From Dasypus novemcinctus (Eukaryota; Chordata; Mammalia; Cingulata; Dasypodidae): a DNA stretch of 64,000 nt. Position numbers and translations under genes: made by a program. Of the stretch, positions 11,591 to 22,958 are shown in pieces. The notes below the pieces were generated by a model. That model saw only the letters and a list, made by a program, of their open reading frames with translations. It searched no databases and was not told where the DNA came from. The stretch lies in contig NC_080695.1 of the NCBI RefSeq assembly GCF_030445035.2, positions 50,733,954-50,797,953 of the forward strand. Direction: 5' to 3'. Position 1 is the stretch's first letter; every line of letters starts with the position of its first letter.

Positions 11591-13635
11591 TGGATTTTAA
11601 TAATATGACTTTAATAAAGGGAAAAAAATGATGAGTCTGGGATCACACATATATTTATGGAAATCAAATTTACTAATATCCTTTTTCATCTTAAAGTTCC
11701 ACATTTTGTTTATTGTTATCTAATTAACATTCTGGTTTAACATAAATTAAACTTTTTTTGTAGTTAACCACGGATGTATTGGTTGGTTGCTGTCATTGAA
11801 TAATGTCATTATGAAAAAATTTTTAATAGAGTAAATGGTTGTGGAGGTTTGTTTACATTTTGTTGCCAGAAGGTAAGATGTCTTCCCATAATACCTAGGA
11901 CTGTGAATATTATAGGATAACATACCCCTCTGTAATTATGCTGTTAATTGGAAAAATGCAATTTTACAGATGTGATTAAGGTTACTAATCAGATGACACT
12001 GTGTCACTCAGAAGGGAGATTATGTTAAGGGGAAAGTAGTCAGTGAACTATTTAAAAGTAGAAAATGTACTCCAACTTGTGGCAGAAGAGAAATCAAAGT
12101 AAGTGTGTGAAGTCAACATGTCATTGCTGGTTTGAAGTTACAGGGAGTCAGGGAGCTGTGTAAGGAAGAATGAGGCAATTTCTAGGAGTTAGGAAATGGG
12201 GACTTCATATGCAGGCAAGGAACTCTTTTCTGCAATGTAAATGAGCTTCAAAGTAGATTGAAAATTCAGAAAATGTCAACATAATCAGCACACACTTAAA
12301 CGCATTACCTAATAGCCCTGTCATTAGAAATACTCTGATTATAAGCAGAGATCTTCTCCATTCACATATTCATTTGTTCAAACTGTCATATGCTGCCTTC
12401 TGCCAGTGACCTGCTTGGGGGTATAAATTGAGAACCTCCCAGGACTTTGGGTTTAGGGATGGAAGGGGATATCCTTAGCTGTTAATGAGTGTCTACTTTG
12501 ACTTCTCAAGGTAAAAGAAGATGGGAGGAGGCTGACAGTGGTGGCGTTTACCCACCCATTTCTGGGTTCCAGCACCACACCAGCTCAGAGATCTAATTAA
12601 ACAGTTTCTTCATCATCTATTTTTAGAAGAAATATAACAAAAATGCATGAATATATTTTGGAGCTATTCAAATCAAGGCTCAATATGAATGAGACTTTAT
12701 CCTGCTCCTTCTCATTCTTTAACATTATATATGTGTGTGGATGGAGAACAGACAGAAGTGGGGAGACTGGGATTAGAAAAGGAAATACCCCATTGAACTT
12801 GCAAAATTGGTAAATTTGAAGTAGCTTTTATAGTACATGAAATTTTGAGGAGGAATTTGGAGGTGATGGGACTCTGTATTGACACTTAACAATAATACAA
12901 TTTCCAATGATGAAGAATAGTTGTCAGCTGCCCCAAGCATCCTTTCCCAGGCAACCAGATTTGGGGAGAAATGCACTGCTACCCACCTCTCCATGTAGCC
13001 TTGGTGGAATTCTATAGAGGCCCAGCTACTTTCCCTTCTCCACCTTCACATACTTGAGAACAGGAGCGTACTGAAAACTTCCTGGTCTGTGGAGCCTAGG
13101 CAGAGAGCAGGTTGGGAGGTGGTGGTACTCCTGTTCACTGACCTGCCTCGGTGGAAGTTTGACCTTTGCTCAATGTCCTGTGTAAGAATGCTAAACTACT
13201 TTTCTCTTCCACCCTCAGAGAGGGAAGACAGCTTAGTGTGAAAGATACAGGTGTATGGCTAAGTGTGGAGTTATCTGGGCTAGGAGAATGTTGTACACCA
13301 TAAGCCTGTGTTTGAAGTTTGTGTGGAATTGGGGAATGTTCTGTAAAGCAGTGTTCCTTATCTTCTTGTGATTCTTAACGAGGGGAGTCCAAAGAGAAGA
13401 CATAGCAGAAAAAAGTACTAGCAAAACTGAGAGGTGAAGAAGCACATGATATTTTCACTTTATACAAGGTATCACAAACAATCCACAAGTATTCACTTTT
13501 CAAAATATCATTGGGAAATTACTTTAAATGTAGTTACACAAGATTAGACCTCAGGGTGGGGCCATGTGTCCATGACTATCCCCACCCAGAAGGGGGTCTG
13601 GAACAGGAGCTAGTTCGGTGTTATCTGGATACAGT
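11591..13635. other. Non-coding AT-rich stretch, no gene seen
   Basis: Intron-like or intergenic sequence left of the CSMD-like exons. About 11,900-12,280 resembles a MaLR/MLT-type LTR (phrases such as ACAGATGTGATTAAGGTTA and a purine-rich GAAGTCA... segment), with low certainty. The rest, including short frames near 12,773-12,994 and 13,233-13,445, shows no recognisable homology. Confidence 0.5.
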
Positions 13636-13649
13636 GCTTTGGTGTTTCC

Positions 13650-14132
13650 TTTTTTTCTCTTTTTTTCTTAAAGACTTGTTTATTTGTTTATTTAGTTATT
13701 TATTTATTTTTCCCCTTCCCCTACTCCAGCCCTGCTGTTTTTGCTGTGTTGTCTTCTCTTCTCATTTTCTGTCCTCTAGGATTCACCAGGATTCGATCCT
13801 GGGGACCTCTAATATGGGGATAGGTTCACTGTCAATTGCATCACGTCAGTTTCTGGTTTCTGCTGAGCTTTACCTTTGACTTCCCCTTTCTCTCTTTTGA
13901 TGTGTCATCATCTTCCTGTGAGAATCACTTGTACAGGGCACTGGCTCATCACACAGGCACTCATGCAGGCAATCATGTGGACACTGGATCACCACGCGGG
14001 CACTCACGAAAGCACTGGCTTGCTGTGCCAGCACACTTTCTCTTCTTTTTCACCAAGAGGCCCTGGGGATGGAACCCAGGTACTTCCATATGGTAAGCGG
14101 AAGCTCTACACTTGAGCCACATCTGCTTCCCA
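13650..14132 (-). mobile_element. Full-length armadillo DAS-type SINE (tRNA-Ala derived)
   Basis: On the minus strand the head reads GGGAAGCAGATGTGGCTCAA and is followed by a B-box region near GGTTCCATCCCCAGGG. An internal segment of repeated GTGCC/GTGTC units and a (AAATA)n tail (T-rich at 13,650-13,710) complete it. A direct repeat of about 14 bp flanks it: GCTTTGGTGTTTCC at 13,636-13,649 and GCTTAGGTGTTTCT at 14,133-14,146, with two differences. A second tRNA-like head seems embedded near 13,780-13,850, so the element may be dimeric. Confidence 0.85.
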
Positions 14133-14149
14133 GCTTAGGTGTTTCTTAA

Positions 14150-15020
14150 GGAGATATTCCTTGATGTTTCCTGGACTGGGTGGTGTGGAGCCTAGCAGTA
14201 GGATAGGTGCTACATATGTATTCAGCATGGTTGTCATTTAACTTTGAACTCAACACTGAGGTCTCCCTAATAGTAGTTACCTTGAGGTATGCAGTCACCT
14301 CTGCACATTATCTTCACAGTGGCTGGCTTCAAAGTTCAGTCAGGTGGCACTGGAGATAATGTTTCCTGTGTGGCCACACAGACACCTTACGAAAAGTGAA
14401 GCATAAATTTAAGACAAGGTTTTGTGTTAACTAAGTAGAACAAAGAAAACAAAGATGGAGAAAATTACCAGCTGATGAGAAGAAATGCAGGTACCCTAAT
14501 AAACATTGATTCTCTCCCACTCTCACCTACACATGCACACACAGCTCAAAGACTCAGTTCATTGTGCCTGGCCAATGCTCTGAAGGGCACTTTGTTGCCA
14601 TGTCTGTAGATTTTACAGGGGCTTTGGATTTGGTTCAAGAAAAACGGGAACTAACATTAGAATCTCATTTTCTCAGCAAGGAGAATTCTTCCCTTTCTTC
14701 CCTCCCTACTCTGTAAGAATGGCTTAGATCTTCTTGACATTAAACTGTTGCCCCCACTGTGATTGGCTTGGTGCAAATTGATCTTTCTAAATTAGGTAGA
14801 ACCATTTAAATCTCCCCTGATTCAGCCGCAGGACATCAACCACAGGTGTGTCCCATACTTTGCATAAAGAGTGCAGTGGTTTGGGGATCACGGGATTCCT
14901 ACTCAGCCCCACCAACTCTAAAGCACAGAATTCACCAGATGGGTCGTCTTTGTCCATATCTACGTTGTCTGGTTGCAGCTTGTACAGGGCCAGAGAAAGC
15001 AACTTCTTGCTTCATTTCCC
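14150..15020. other. Non-coding stretch, no gene seen
   Basis: Mixed-composition intron-like sequence. Short overlapping frames on both strands at 14,787-15,061 have no recognisable domains. Confidence 0.45.
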
Positions 15021-15029
15021 TGTCTACAA

Positions 15030-15260
15030 CCTCCAGTGCAAGGTTAAATAGCAATAGTTAGAATCTCCATCCTCGTGTTGTTTTGATCTTAGTTTTCTCC
15101 TGCATTGGTATTTGTGGAGTTTTTGTAGGTGGGATTTATCTCATTTAGGTAGTTCATTTGGTCTGCTTATCTTGAATGGGTGTTGGATTTTGTTAAATGC
15201 TCTCTCTGTTGGTACAATCAAGTTTTGTTTTACCCTTAATTCACTCCAATACTTTTGAAG
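15030..15260 (-). mobile_element. L1 ORF2 remnant
   Basis: On the minus strand the sequence retains the L1 reverse-transcriptase phrase corresponding to 'AFNKIQHPF' (15,141-15,353 frame) and the 'cccctgtcttgttttgatctt' type context that follows it in L1. It is short and decayed. Confidence 0.55.
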
Positions 15261-15599
15261 ATGAGGGGTATACAAGACCATTTCTAGCTCTGAGAGTAAT
15301 AAAAGCATGGCCTGGGAGTCCAAACATAATTGCTTCATGTGTTTATGCCTCAACTATCAGTACTTTTTTAACTTAGACAGATACATTTGATTCCTTCATT
15401 CATTCAGCAGGCATTTTAAAGTTCCCATATGGAGCTAGGTTTTTTGTGAAATTCAGGAATGACATATAAAAGAGGCAAGCAGGCCAAATATAATGTATTG
15501 CTTGTTTCTGTAAGAACTGAGAGTTAAAATTGTTATCCAAAATTTAAAGGGTTAAAAAATAAAAGGAAGCATAATATTTCATGCAGGAGAAAACTGTAG

Positions 15600-15795
15600 G
15601 AAACTCAGATTTCAGTGTCTGTATATAAAGTTTTATTGGAACATAGCCAAGCTCATTTATTTATGTATTGTCTATGGTTATTTTTGTGCTAACATGTCAG
15701 AGTTTGTAGCTGCAACAAAGACTATGTGATCACAAAGCCTAAAATATTTACTGCCTGTCCCTTTACCAAAAATATTTACCAACCCCTGCTGGTGA
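15600..15795 (+). repeat. Ancient interspersed repeat (family uncertain)
   Basis: Contains the widespread mammalian repeat phrase 'ttttattggaacatagcca...tattgtctatggttat' and ends with '...aatatttaccaacccctg'. This is a common DNA-transposon-like repeat. I recognise the phrase but cannot name the family with certainty. A fragment of the other end of a similar element may lie at about 57,280-57,340. Confidence 0.5.
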
Positions 15796-16148
15796 TGCTT
15801 CAGATGCAGGCTTTAATTTGAAGTAACCTCAAGAAGGAGATGACTAAAAACTATTCAAGACAAAGTAATACAGAGGGTACAATAAAAGGCCAATGGCATT
15901 ATCACTGTGTCCAGGAATGCAATGGAGTTACAAATATAGACTACCTAGTACCACATCAAATGAGAGGAGTATTCCCCTGAAGATATCACTTCTTAAATAC
16001 AGAGAAAAAACTTCACCATGCAAAATAATTTTGCGGCAGACATTTCAATCAGAACAAGTTGAGGAAGCAGGGACTATTATGGAATAAACGGGTATTCTAT
16101 CAGAATTAGGAAGAGTTATAAACAAACAACCAAAAAGGACATGGCAAA

Positions 16149-17349
16149 CTCAGCATGTAAATGCAATGCCTTCCCCCCAGCGTGGGACATGACACCCGGG
16201 GATGAGCCTCCCTGGCAACGAGGGACCACTATCAACTACCAACTGATGATGCAACTGGAAAAGGACCTTATACGGAAGGTTCAATGCGGATCAGCAGAAT
16301 ATCCATGTCTACATAAAATACCATGACTTTAAAATGCTGTTTGACCTAAAGTAAGGGGGAAATGGAAAGGAGAAATGAGTTTATATGGCTACGAGTTTCT
16401 AAAAAAGAGTCTGGAGGCTGGCAGAAGGTTTGCCCTCATGCACAACTGAGCAGAGTCAGAGAGACAGATAAAGCAGATACAACCCCCAGATATTGGTTCC
16501 TTTGAGGGCTAAAGAGACCCATGGGAGTTATGGTCATGGCCGATGGGGTTAACTACCAGGGCAGATGGCCCCTCTTTGGAAATGGTGTTTATGTGTGATG
16601 AATCTGGACTCAGATGGGATCTCCCTTCATAAGACTTTCATGCTAATGTGCTGGAGGTGCAGTTAATGTTGGGGTTTAAGATATATTTAGGGGATTTGAA
16701 TCTCTGGACTGACAATGTGATAGCCAGATCCTGAGCCTCAACAGACTCCAGCACCTACAATCTGATTTATTGGACTTACCACACTCAGCTAAGATGGAGG
16801 TGAAGAAGGACAACCACCACACCATGGAGCCTAGAGTGATTACAACGGAAAATGGGAGGATTGCATCCAGCATCCAGGTGGAATCTGAGCCTCCTCTTGA
16901 CATAAAGGTGCAATGGACACAACCAATCCAGTGTCCACATAGAAGAGGTGGCATTGGATTGGGAAAAGTGGACATAATGGACAAAGGGTATGGGGAAAGG
17001 CAGGAAGAGATGAGAGGTGGAGGCGTCTTCGGGACATGGAGCTGCCCTGGATGGTGCTTCAGAGGTAATCACCGGACATTGTAAATCCTCACAGGGCCAT
17101 CATGATGGAATAGAGGAGAGTATGGGCCATGATGTGAACCAATGTATATGAGGTGCAGAGGTGCCCAAAGATGTACTTACCAAATCCAAAGGATGTGTCA
17201 TGATGATGGGAACGAGTGTTGTTGGGGGGGCGGAGAGGGGGGGTGGGGGGGTGGGGTTGAATGGGACCTCACATATATATTTTTAATGTAATATTATTAC
17301 AAAGTCAATAAAAAATAAAAAAATTAATAAAAAAAAAAAAAAAACAAAA
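16149..17349 (+). mobile_element. 5'-truncated L1 consisting only of 3'UTR
   Basis: About 1.2 kb of the same L1 3'UTR seen at 1-887 (inverted there), continuing to AATAAA (17,307-17,312) and an A-rich tail. It is flanked by an 18-bp direct repeat, CAAAAAGGACATGGCAAA, at 16,131-16,148 and 17,350-17,367. This is the signature of target-primed reverse transcription. By eye only about four substitutions and a 3-bp indel separate it from the full-length element, so it is recent. The 60-104 aa open frames within it are not genes. The exact 5' junction is blurred by CAAA shared between target and L1. Confidence 0.93.
17224..17256 (+). promoter_or_regulatory. G-run cluster (potential G-quadruplex) in L1 3'UTR
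   Basis: Four or more runs of G (7, 4-7, 6-7 and 4) separated by 1-4 bases, on the sense strand of the L1 3'UTR close to the poly(A). G-quadruplex-capable tracts are a known feature of mammalian L1 3'UTRs. The same tract in the full-length element would lie left of the window. Confidence 0.75.
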
Positions 17350-17369
17350 CAAAAAGGACATGGCAAAAA

Positions 17370-18780
17370 GTATGGCAGAAATATGATGATAAATTTGAGA
17401 AGCCACATCATGAAAAGCATTTTACATCCTTGAGTGGCCTCCAATTTGATCTATTTTTGCCATAGGATCTGAAGTACTCAAATTACATGGCCAGGTTTAT
17501 AGGTTAGAAAATAATTCTGATGAATGGATTTTTTTTTCAGCAGAGAAGATTTGAGTGACGAATTTGAAAGCAAATAGAAGTGCTTGAATACTTAACAGGA
17601 GGTGAGAAAATGATTACAGCAAGTGTTTCTGAAAAATATTCTGTGAGATAATTAGATGAGATATGGGGGTGATATTGCCAGGTTGCTATAGAGAGATGCA
17701 TGTTAGGGAGAGGAATTTTATGGTCGCTGTGATTTGAGCATGCATAAAGTTATGCATGAGAAAGTAGAGTGGGAGCTGTTCACTCTGAAGAGTGGTGGGG
17801 TAGTGAGAGAATGAGATGTACTCTAAATAAGGTAGGACAAAATTGAACCAAAGGTGTGTGATGCATAACAACCTCAAATATTATGAACCACACTAGGCAC
17901 TCATACTTTGAAGAAGGAGGAAATGACAAGTTTATAGCAGGTATTCTCACAGATAAGGGTGATCTATCATGATGGATGAAATGCATTTTTTAGTAATAAA
18001 CTGGGTTTTCTTGTAAGAACAAGGAGGTGAATTTATAGTGGGTTTGATGAGAGTGAGAACAGAGAGTGTTGGATACCTTAAAGAGAATGTGGCACTGGGT
18101 GCTTCTCTTAAGGAAAAACTGATATTAGCATCTTGAGTGAAAATCAGGTCAGGACACATTACAACAATATCATGTGTAAAAGCAAAGGAGTAATACAGCT
18201 CTAAAAGGCTAAAAATTTTGGCATATGCCTTAGTAGGCAAAATAGCAAAATTCACATGGTTTGTGATTTCAAGACAGTCTTTGAATCTACATTCTCAACT
18301 AGGAGCCAAGTTGCTGGATGGGGGGGTAATGATTTTTTTTTTTTTTTTGGTATTTTTTATTTTGATTGGGGAATGACATGGGGAGAGAAGAGGTTGGAAA
18401 TATGGATACAAATCATGTTATAAAATGTCTATATTAGAGTGAGGGTTTGAAATTTATTTTGAGGATAATGAGGACTCACTGAAGGAATTTAAGAAGGGAC
18501 TTAACTTGGTGAAACTTGAGATTCAGGAAATTCACTCAATACAAAATTGTGGATGACATATGCCTGAAGACAGAGACTAATGCCATGGAGCCCTCTCGTG
18601 TCCAGTGGAAGTAGACGACTACATTGAATGTGAGTTCAAAAAGAAATCACTAGATGTAGAATAGAGAAGAGTGTTGAAATGAAGAGATGTGTTGTTTCTG
18701 TAAGAAAGAATACAGAAGTTCAGTATTATAAAATAAAACCATTTTATCATGCTGAAATATACCAATGATCAGAAATACAG
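17370..18780. other. Non-coding AT-rich stretch, no gene seen
   Basis: Intron-like sequence with a T-run at about 18,330-18,347. Short open frames (for example 17,947-18,255 minus) lack start context, domains or repeat identity that I can recognise. Confidence 0.45.
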
Positions 18781-18784
18781 AACA

Positions 18785-19195
18785 GGGAAGCAGACTTGGC
18801 CCAGTGAATAGGGCGTCCATCTACCACATGGGAGGTCAGCGGTTCAAACCCCCAGCCTCCTTGACCCGTGTGGAGCTGGCCCATGAGCAGTGCTGAGGCA
18901 CACAAGAGTGCCGTGCCACGCAGGGGTGTCCCCGCGTAAGGGAGCCCCACGCACAAGGAGTGCACCCCGTAAGGAGAGCTGCCCAGGGCTAAAGAAAGTG
19001 CAACCTGTCCAGAAATGGTGCCGCCCACACAGAGAGCTGATACAAGACAACACAGCAAAAAAACCCAGATTCCCGTGACACTGACAACAACAGAAGCATA
19101 CAAAGAAGACGATGCACCAAATAGACACAGAGAACAGAAAATCGGGCAGGGGGGGGAGGGGAGAGAAAGAAAGAAAGAAAGAAATCTTAAAAAAA
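18785..19195 (+). mobile_element. Full-length armadillo DAS-type SINE
   Basis: Plus strand: the head GGGAAGCAGACTTGGCCCAG and a B box near GGTTCAAACCC, then GTGGAGCTGGCCCATG-type repeats, GACACAGAGAACAGA units, (GAAA)n and poly(A). CAGAACAG-like sequence on both flanks (about 18,776-18,784 and 19,194-19,203) may be a short target-site duplication. The overlapping open frames on both strands are shadows of this repeat. Confidence 0.88.
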
Positions 19196-19344
19196 AAAGC
19201 AGAACAGACATAGGAGGGATGGCTTTTTCATATCCAGAAAGTATGGTATATCTCAAATGACTAAGGGCTGGAATAACTTAAGTTAGATCACCACTTCCAT
19301 GTTCGAAATCTACCACACATGGGAAAGTAAGTGCCTACATACTT

Positions 19345-19430
19345 TTCCTAAATGAAGTGCAGAGGAATGATTTCAGGATCTTGTACATGGGATGCTGGAT
19401 CCCAAACCCCTGAGCTACATCCACTCTCAG
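19345..19430 (-). mobile_element. DAS SINE head fragment
   Basis: The minus strand carries the tRNA-like phrase GTGGATGTAGCTCAGGGGTT followed by a decayed B-box region. The tail is absent or unrecognisable. Confidence 0.6.
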
Positions 19431-19439
19431 TATAATCTT

Positions 19440-22065
19440 AACATGATAGCTCAACTGTAATGCAATATGTAAGTGGCCTCAATAATTTTGGTCCTCAATT
19501 TCAATTAATTACTCAATGATTTCTAACGGGTACTTTATAACCATTCACTAACTGCTTCAACTTTTATTTGGCAGTTGCTATTTCAGAAATTTCTTCCTCC
19601 ACTTATTATTTCAGCATTCTAAAAATCATGCTGTATGTAGCTACATATACCCACAAGCACATTGATTGCATCTGTCTTTGGAACATATGATGCAAAATAT
19701 TTGAATTATTTTAAAAGCATATAATTTGACCAAGTCCTGAATGTGTACAGAAGCAAAGTACAGAAACTTAGCATTTTATATGTATCTGGTTGTGTGTAAT
19801 GTCAGAGAGTATCAAATTAGTTTTTACCTGCTTGAGAATACCATTGACTTCCTGATTTTGATAGTACTTAACAATTAAAATTAATCTATTCTTTCCATGA
19901 TATAAATGTCTACTGCAGAAATTATTGACCAGAGTGATTCAAGCTATGGTAAATAAATTTAACATTATAATACATTTTGGAACACATATCTTCTTAAATA
20001 TGTGGGTTTGGCAGTTTGATATTATTTATGAATTCCAAAAAGAAATATTCTAGTTGTAAACTACTCTGTTTGTTAGGCATGATGCCCCTTTGGATATATT
20101 AAATTCAGAGGTTTCATTTTCACTTCATTAAATCATGCTTAGGGCTTTGATTCTACCATGTCATGTAATGGCCTGGTGTAAAGGGAGGGATGGAATTTGA
20201 ATTGTACTACATGATTTTGCAAGGATGGATACAGATCACATCAAACTTATCCAAATTTATAAAAGCGTATGGTTCGAAATGTAACACACAATGTAAATCA
20301 TTGATAATGGTTAGTAGCAACGTTTCAATATTTATATATCAATTGCCACAAATATACCATCCATGCTAAGATGTTATTAATAGGAGAAAGTAGAAAACGC
20401 ACAATGGGTAAATGGGAATCACGTATATTCTGTACGTGACTTTTCTGGAACCTAAAGCTTCTTTGAAAAAAATGAAAAAAATCTGACTCTGGGTGAATAA
20501 ATGGAAACAAATGTCACTGTACATACAAGACAACAGATCTTAGAGTAATGATAGCCATATTTTAAAAAAATTAAATAGTGGGGCTCCTGAGGGCTCTGGA
20601 GACATCCAGACACTATAGGTAGGGCAGGCAGCCCAGGAGGTTGGCACCCTGTCAGGGGGACTTACTTTGGAATTTACACTCCCCAGTGTGATAGGGTTCA
20701 ACTCAGTTGTGTTTTCCCTGCACATGGCTCTGTTGCCCCTCTATCTGAACCTACACTTAGTAGTAGAATTGTTAGTTGTATGTCCAAGAGACTTATATCT
20801 TTCGACTGTTCATGTGCCAGTTTCACCCCGAATTTCAACAAAGCTGTAATAACTACTTTAAGGAGAGTTTTAAGAGCATTATTGATGAATACAGGTAAGA
20901 AACTTAAGAGTTCCATTTCTTTTATAGTCATTTTCATTCTGAACCATTGGAAAGACCTTTTCCTATATTTGCCAATCAGTTTGGTAAATGCTCATTTAAA
21001 AATACGTGCATAATAATATTATTTTGGCTAGTTGGATTTCTCCTGTAATGGAATCAAATTGGTCTCCCTTTATAAAATGGGTCAATCTAAAGGAAGCTGC
21101 TAACATAGTTATTTCAACTTACTAGTTACTCTAATAGTTAACTCTGCCTACAGAGTTCCCCCTATAGATATTATGTATCTTAAAGTATACTGTGACAATA
21201 TTAAATAAAAATGTCCTAAACAGTATCTCACGCAGATATTCCAATGACTTATTAGATCAATGAACTAAAATTTTTAAATTATATTTGAATTCTGGATGCA
21301 AATTTAAATACCAAATTGAAATTAGAAAATTAATAAACCCCACTGTCTTCTTAACCATATTTTAACAATTATAACTACTTTTTAAAAATGAGACTTCTGT
21401 AAAATTGTGTTACTGGCAAAAATAATAATGTCTTGAATGTCTTAAGTCACTTTCAGACATTTTTTTTTAATTTATTTGAATGGATATCACAGTTTTAGAT
21501 CATATTTTTTAGGTAAGGTTATAATATACTAACTTTGTATAACAGATTCTTATATGACAGAATAGGAAATATTTTTACTGTATAAATACAAAAAAGCTTC
21601 ATATTTCACTTTGCAAACTATATTTTTAGATTGATTACTTAAGGCTCAGAATTCTTGAATGTTAATTGACTTGGTAAATTTTTTAAAAAGATGCCAAGGA
21701 GTTGTTCAAGATATCTATATTTTTCTCTGAGATTCTTATGAATTCTACAGAGTTGGAGTCTTTGAAGACTGTTTTACCGTAAACTTGCCCTTATATACTA
21801 ATCAAAATCTGAGAAGACTAACCAATCAGGAATAATATAATTCATTTTAAGAAAGGACTTTGGCTTGTCAACAGTGTCGACAACCATAGTTTATTCAGAG
21901 CCAACCACAGTTAAAGAGAAAGAAAAGTTGTAAAACTCTGTACAGTATAACACCACTTTAAAATATTAATTATTCATACATATACACATGCATCATAAAT
22001 GTATAAAATTAGCAATAAGTAAAATAGTGGAAAATACCCCAAAAATTGTGTTTATTATTTTGTTA
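19440..22065. other. Non-coding AT-rich stretch, no gene seen
   Basis: Low-GC sequence on the 3' side of the last visible CSMD-like exon. I looked for the following CUB exon expected on the minus strand and did not find it. Frames at 20,325-20,937 and 20,780-21,013 show no recognisable homology. Confidence 0.5.
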
Positions 22066-22070
22066 CCCTT

Positions 22071-22559
22071 TGTATTAGTCAGCCAAAGGGGTGTTAATGC
22101 AAAATACCAGAAACTGGTTGGCTTTTATAAAGGGTAATTATTTGGAGAAGGAGCTTACAGTTACCAGACCATAAAGCATAAGTTACTTTCCTCACCAGGC
22201 TATTTTCACCTGTTGGGGCAAGATCGCTGCTGATATCTGCGAAGGTTGAGGCTTCCTGGGTTCCTCCCTTCCTGGGGCTTGCTTCTCTTTCCTCTCTAGG
22301 CTTACTTCCTACGGCTCCAGCTTAAGGCTTCAGCATCAAACTCCAACTTCAGAACTCCAACATCAAAAAACCCTCAACTCTGTCCTTTGCCATGCCTTTT
22401 ATCTGTGAGTCCCCACCCATCAAGAGATGGCCGCAATGCCCTAATGACATGGTCCAATCAAAGCCCAAATCATAACTTTATCATGCCCATGTACAGACCA
22501 GATTACAAACATAATCCAATATCTATTTTTGGAATTCATAAATATATCAAACTGATACA
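22071..22559 (+). mobile_element. Solo LTR, ERVL-like, with 5-bp target duplication
   Basis: The 489-bp element starts TGTATTAGTCAGCC and ends CAAACTGATACA, giving TG...CA termini with a short imperfect inverted repeat (TGTATYAGT). It is flanked by CCCTT at 22,066-22,070 and 22,560-22,564. A 5-bp duplication and TG/CA ends are typical of ERVL-class LTRs. No internal retroviral genes are present, so it is a solo LTR. The orientation is assumed from the family's common start. A 70-aa frame inside it is not a gene. Confidence 0.72.
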
Positions 22560-22769
22560 CCCTTATAATGCCCTGGAGTACCAGGGCTTTATTTTTTAAG
22601 CTCACTGGCATTTGGTGTGTTCCTGAAATACCAAATAGGCTCAGTTTAGCAAAAGAGTCTCAATAAATATTTAAGTAAATTAATGAATTCTTGAATATGC
22701 TCATTTTAATATTTAATGTGTTAACATACTAAGAACATGAATTGCTCCCAAGAAAAATTATTAACTTAC

Positions 22770-22958
22770 CATCACATCTTGGAAAACGATAGTCCCAAAT
22801 TCTGTTGATAATGTGCTGACAAGTGAGGACTGGATGGACTATTAAAATGTACCCAGGATAATACTCAAAAGATATTGATTGTCTAACACCATAATCTGAA
22901 CTGATCATATACCCATTTTGAAACGGAGGAGGATCTGGGCAGTTCTGTAACTCATAGT
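22770..22958 (-). pseudogene. CSMD1: CSMD-like Sushi exon with lost cysteine (exon C)
   Basis: A 189-bp exon with phase 1 at both ends. It is bounded by a good acceptor (TTTGTTTATTTCAG) and donor (GTAAGT). It encodes one Sushi (CCP) domain starting YELQNCPDPPPFQNGYM and ending FPRCD. This is the Sushi exon that follows a CUB domain in CSMD proteins, large type I neuronal membrane proteins made of alternating CUB and Sushi domains. Three of the four disulphide cysteines are present. The second (normally FECYPGY) is Tyr, giving FEYYPGY. Other substitutions hit usually fixed positions (IVHP for IGHP by recollection, and R for P before FPRCD). There is no stop codon. The paralogue is from memory: CSMD1 is best, CSMD3 possible. 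Together with exons A and B it looks pseudogenic. Confidence 0.85.

Noticed and set aside
18747..19260. 169-aa frame with hydrophobic stretches, similar to frames at 24,215-24,806 and 29,768-30,218
   Set aside because: All are antisense readings of the same DAS SINE family, where the repeated units lack stops.
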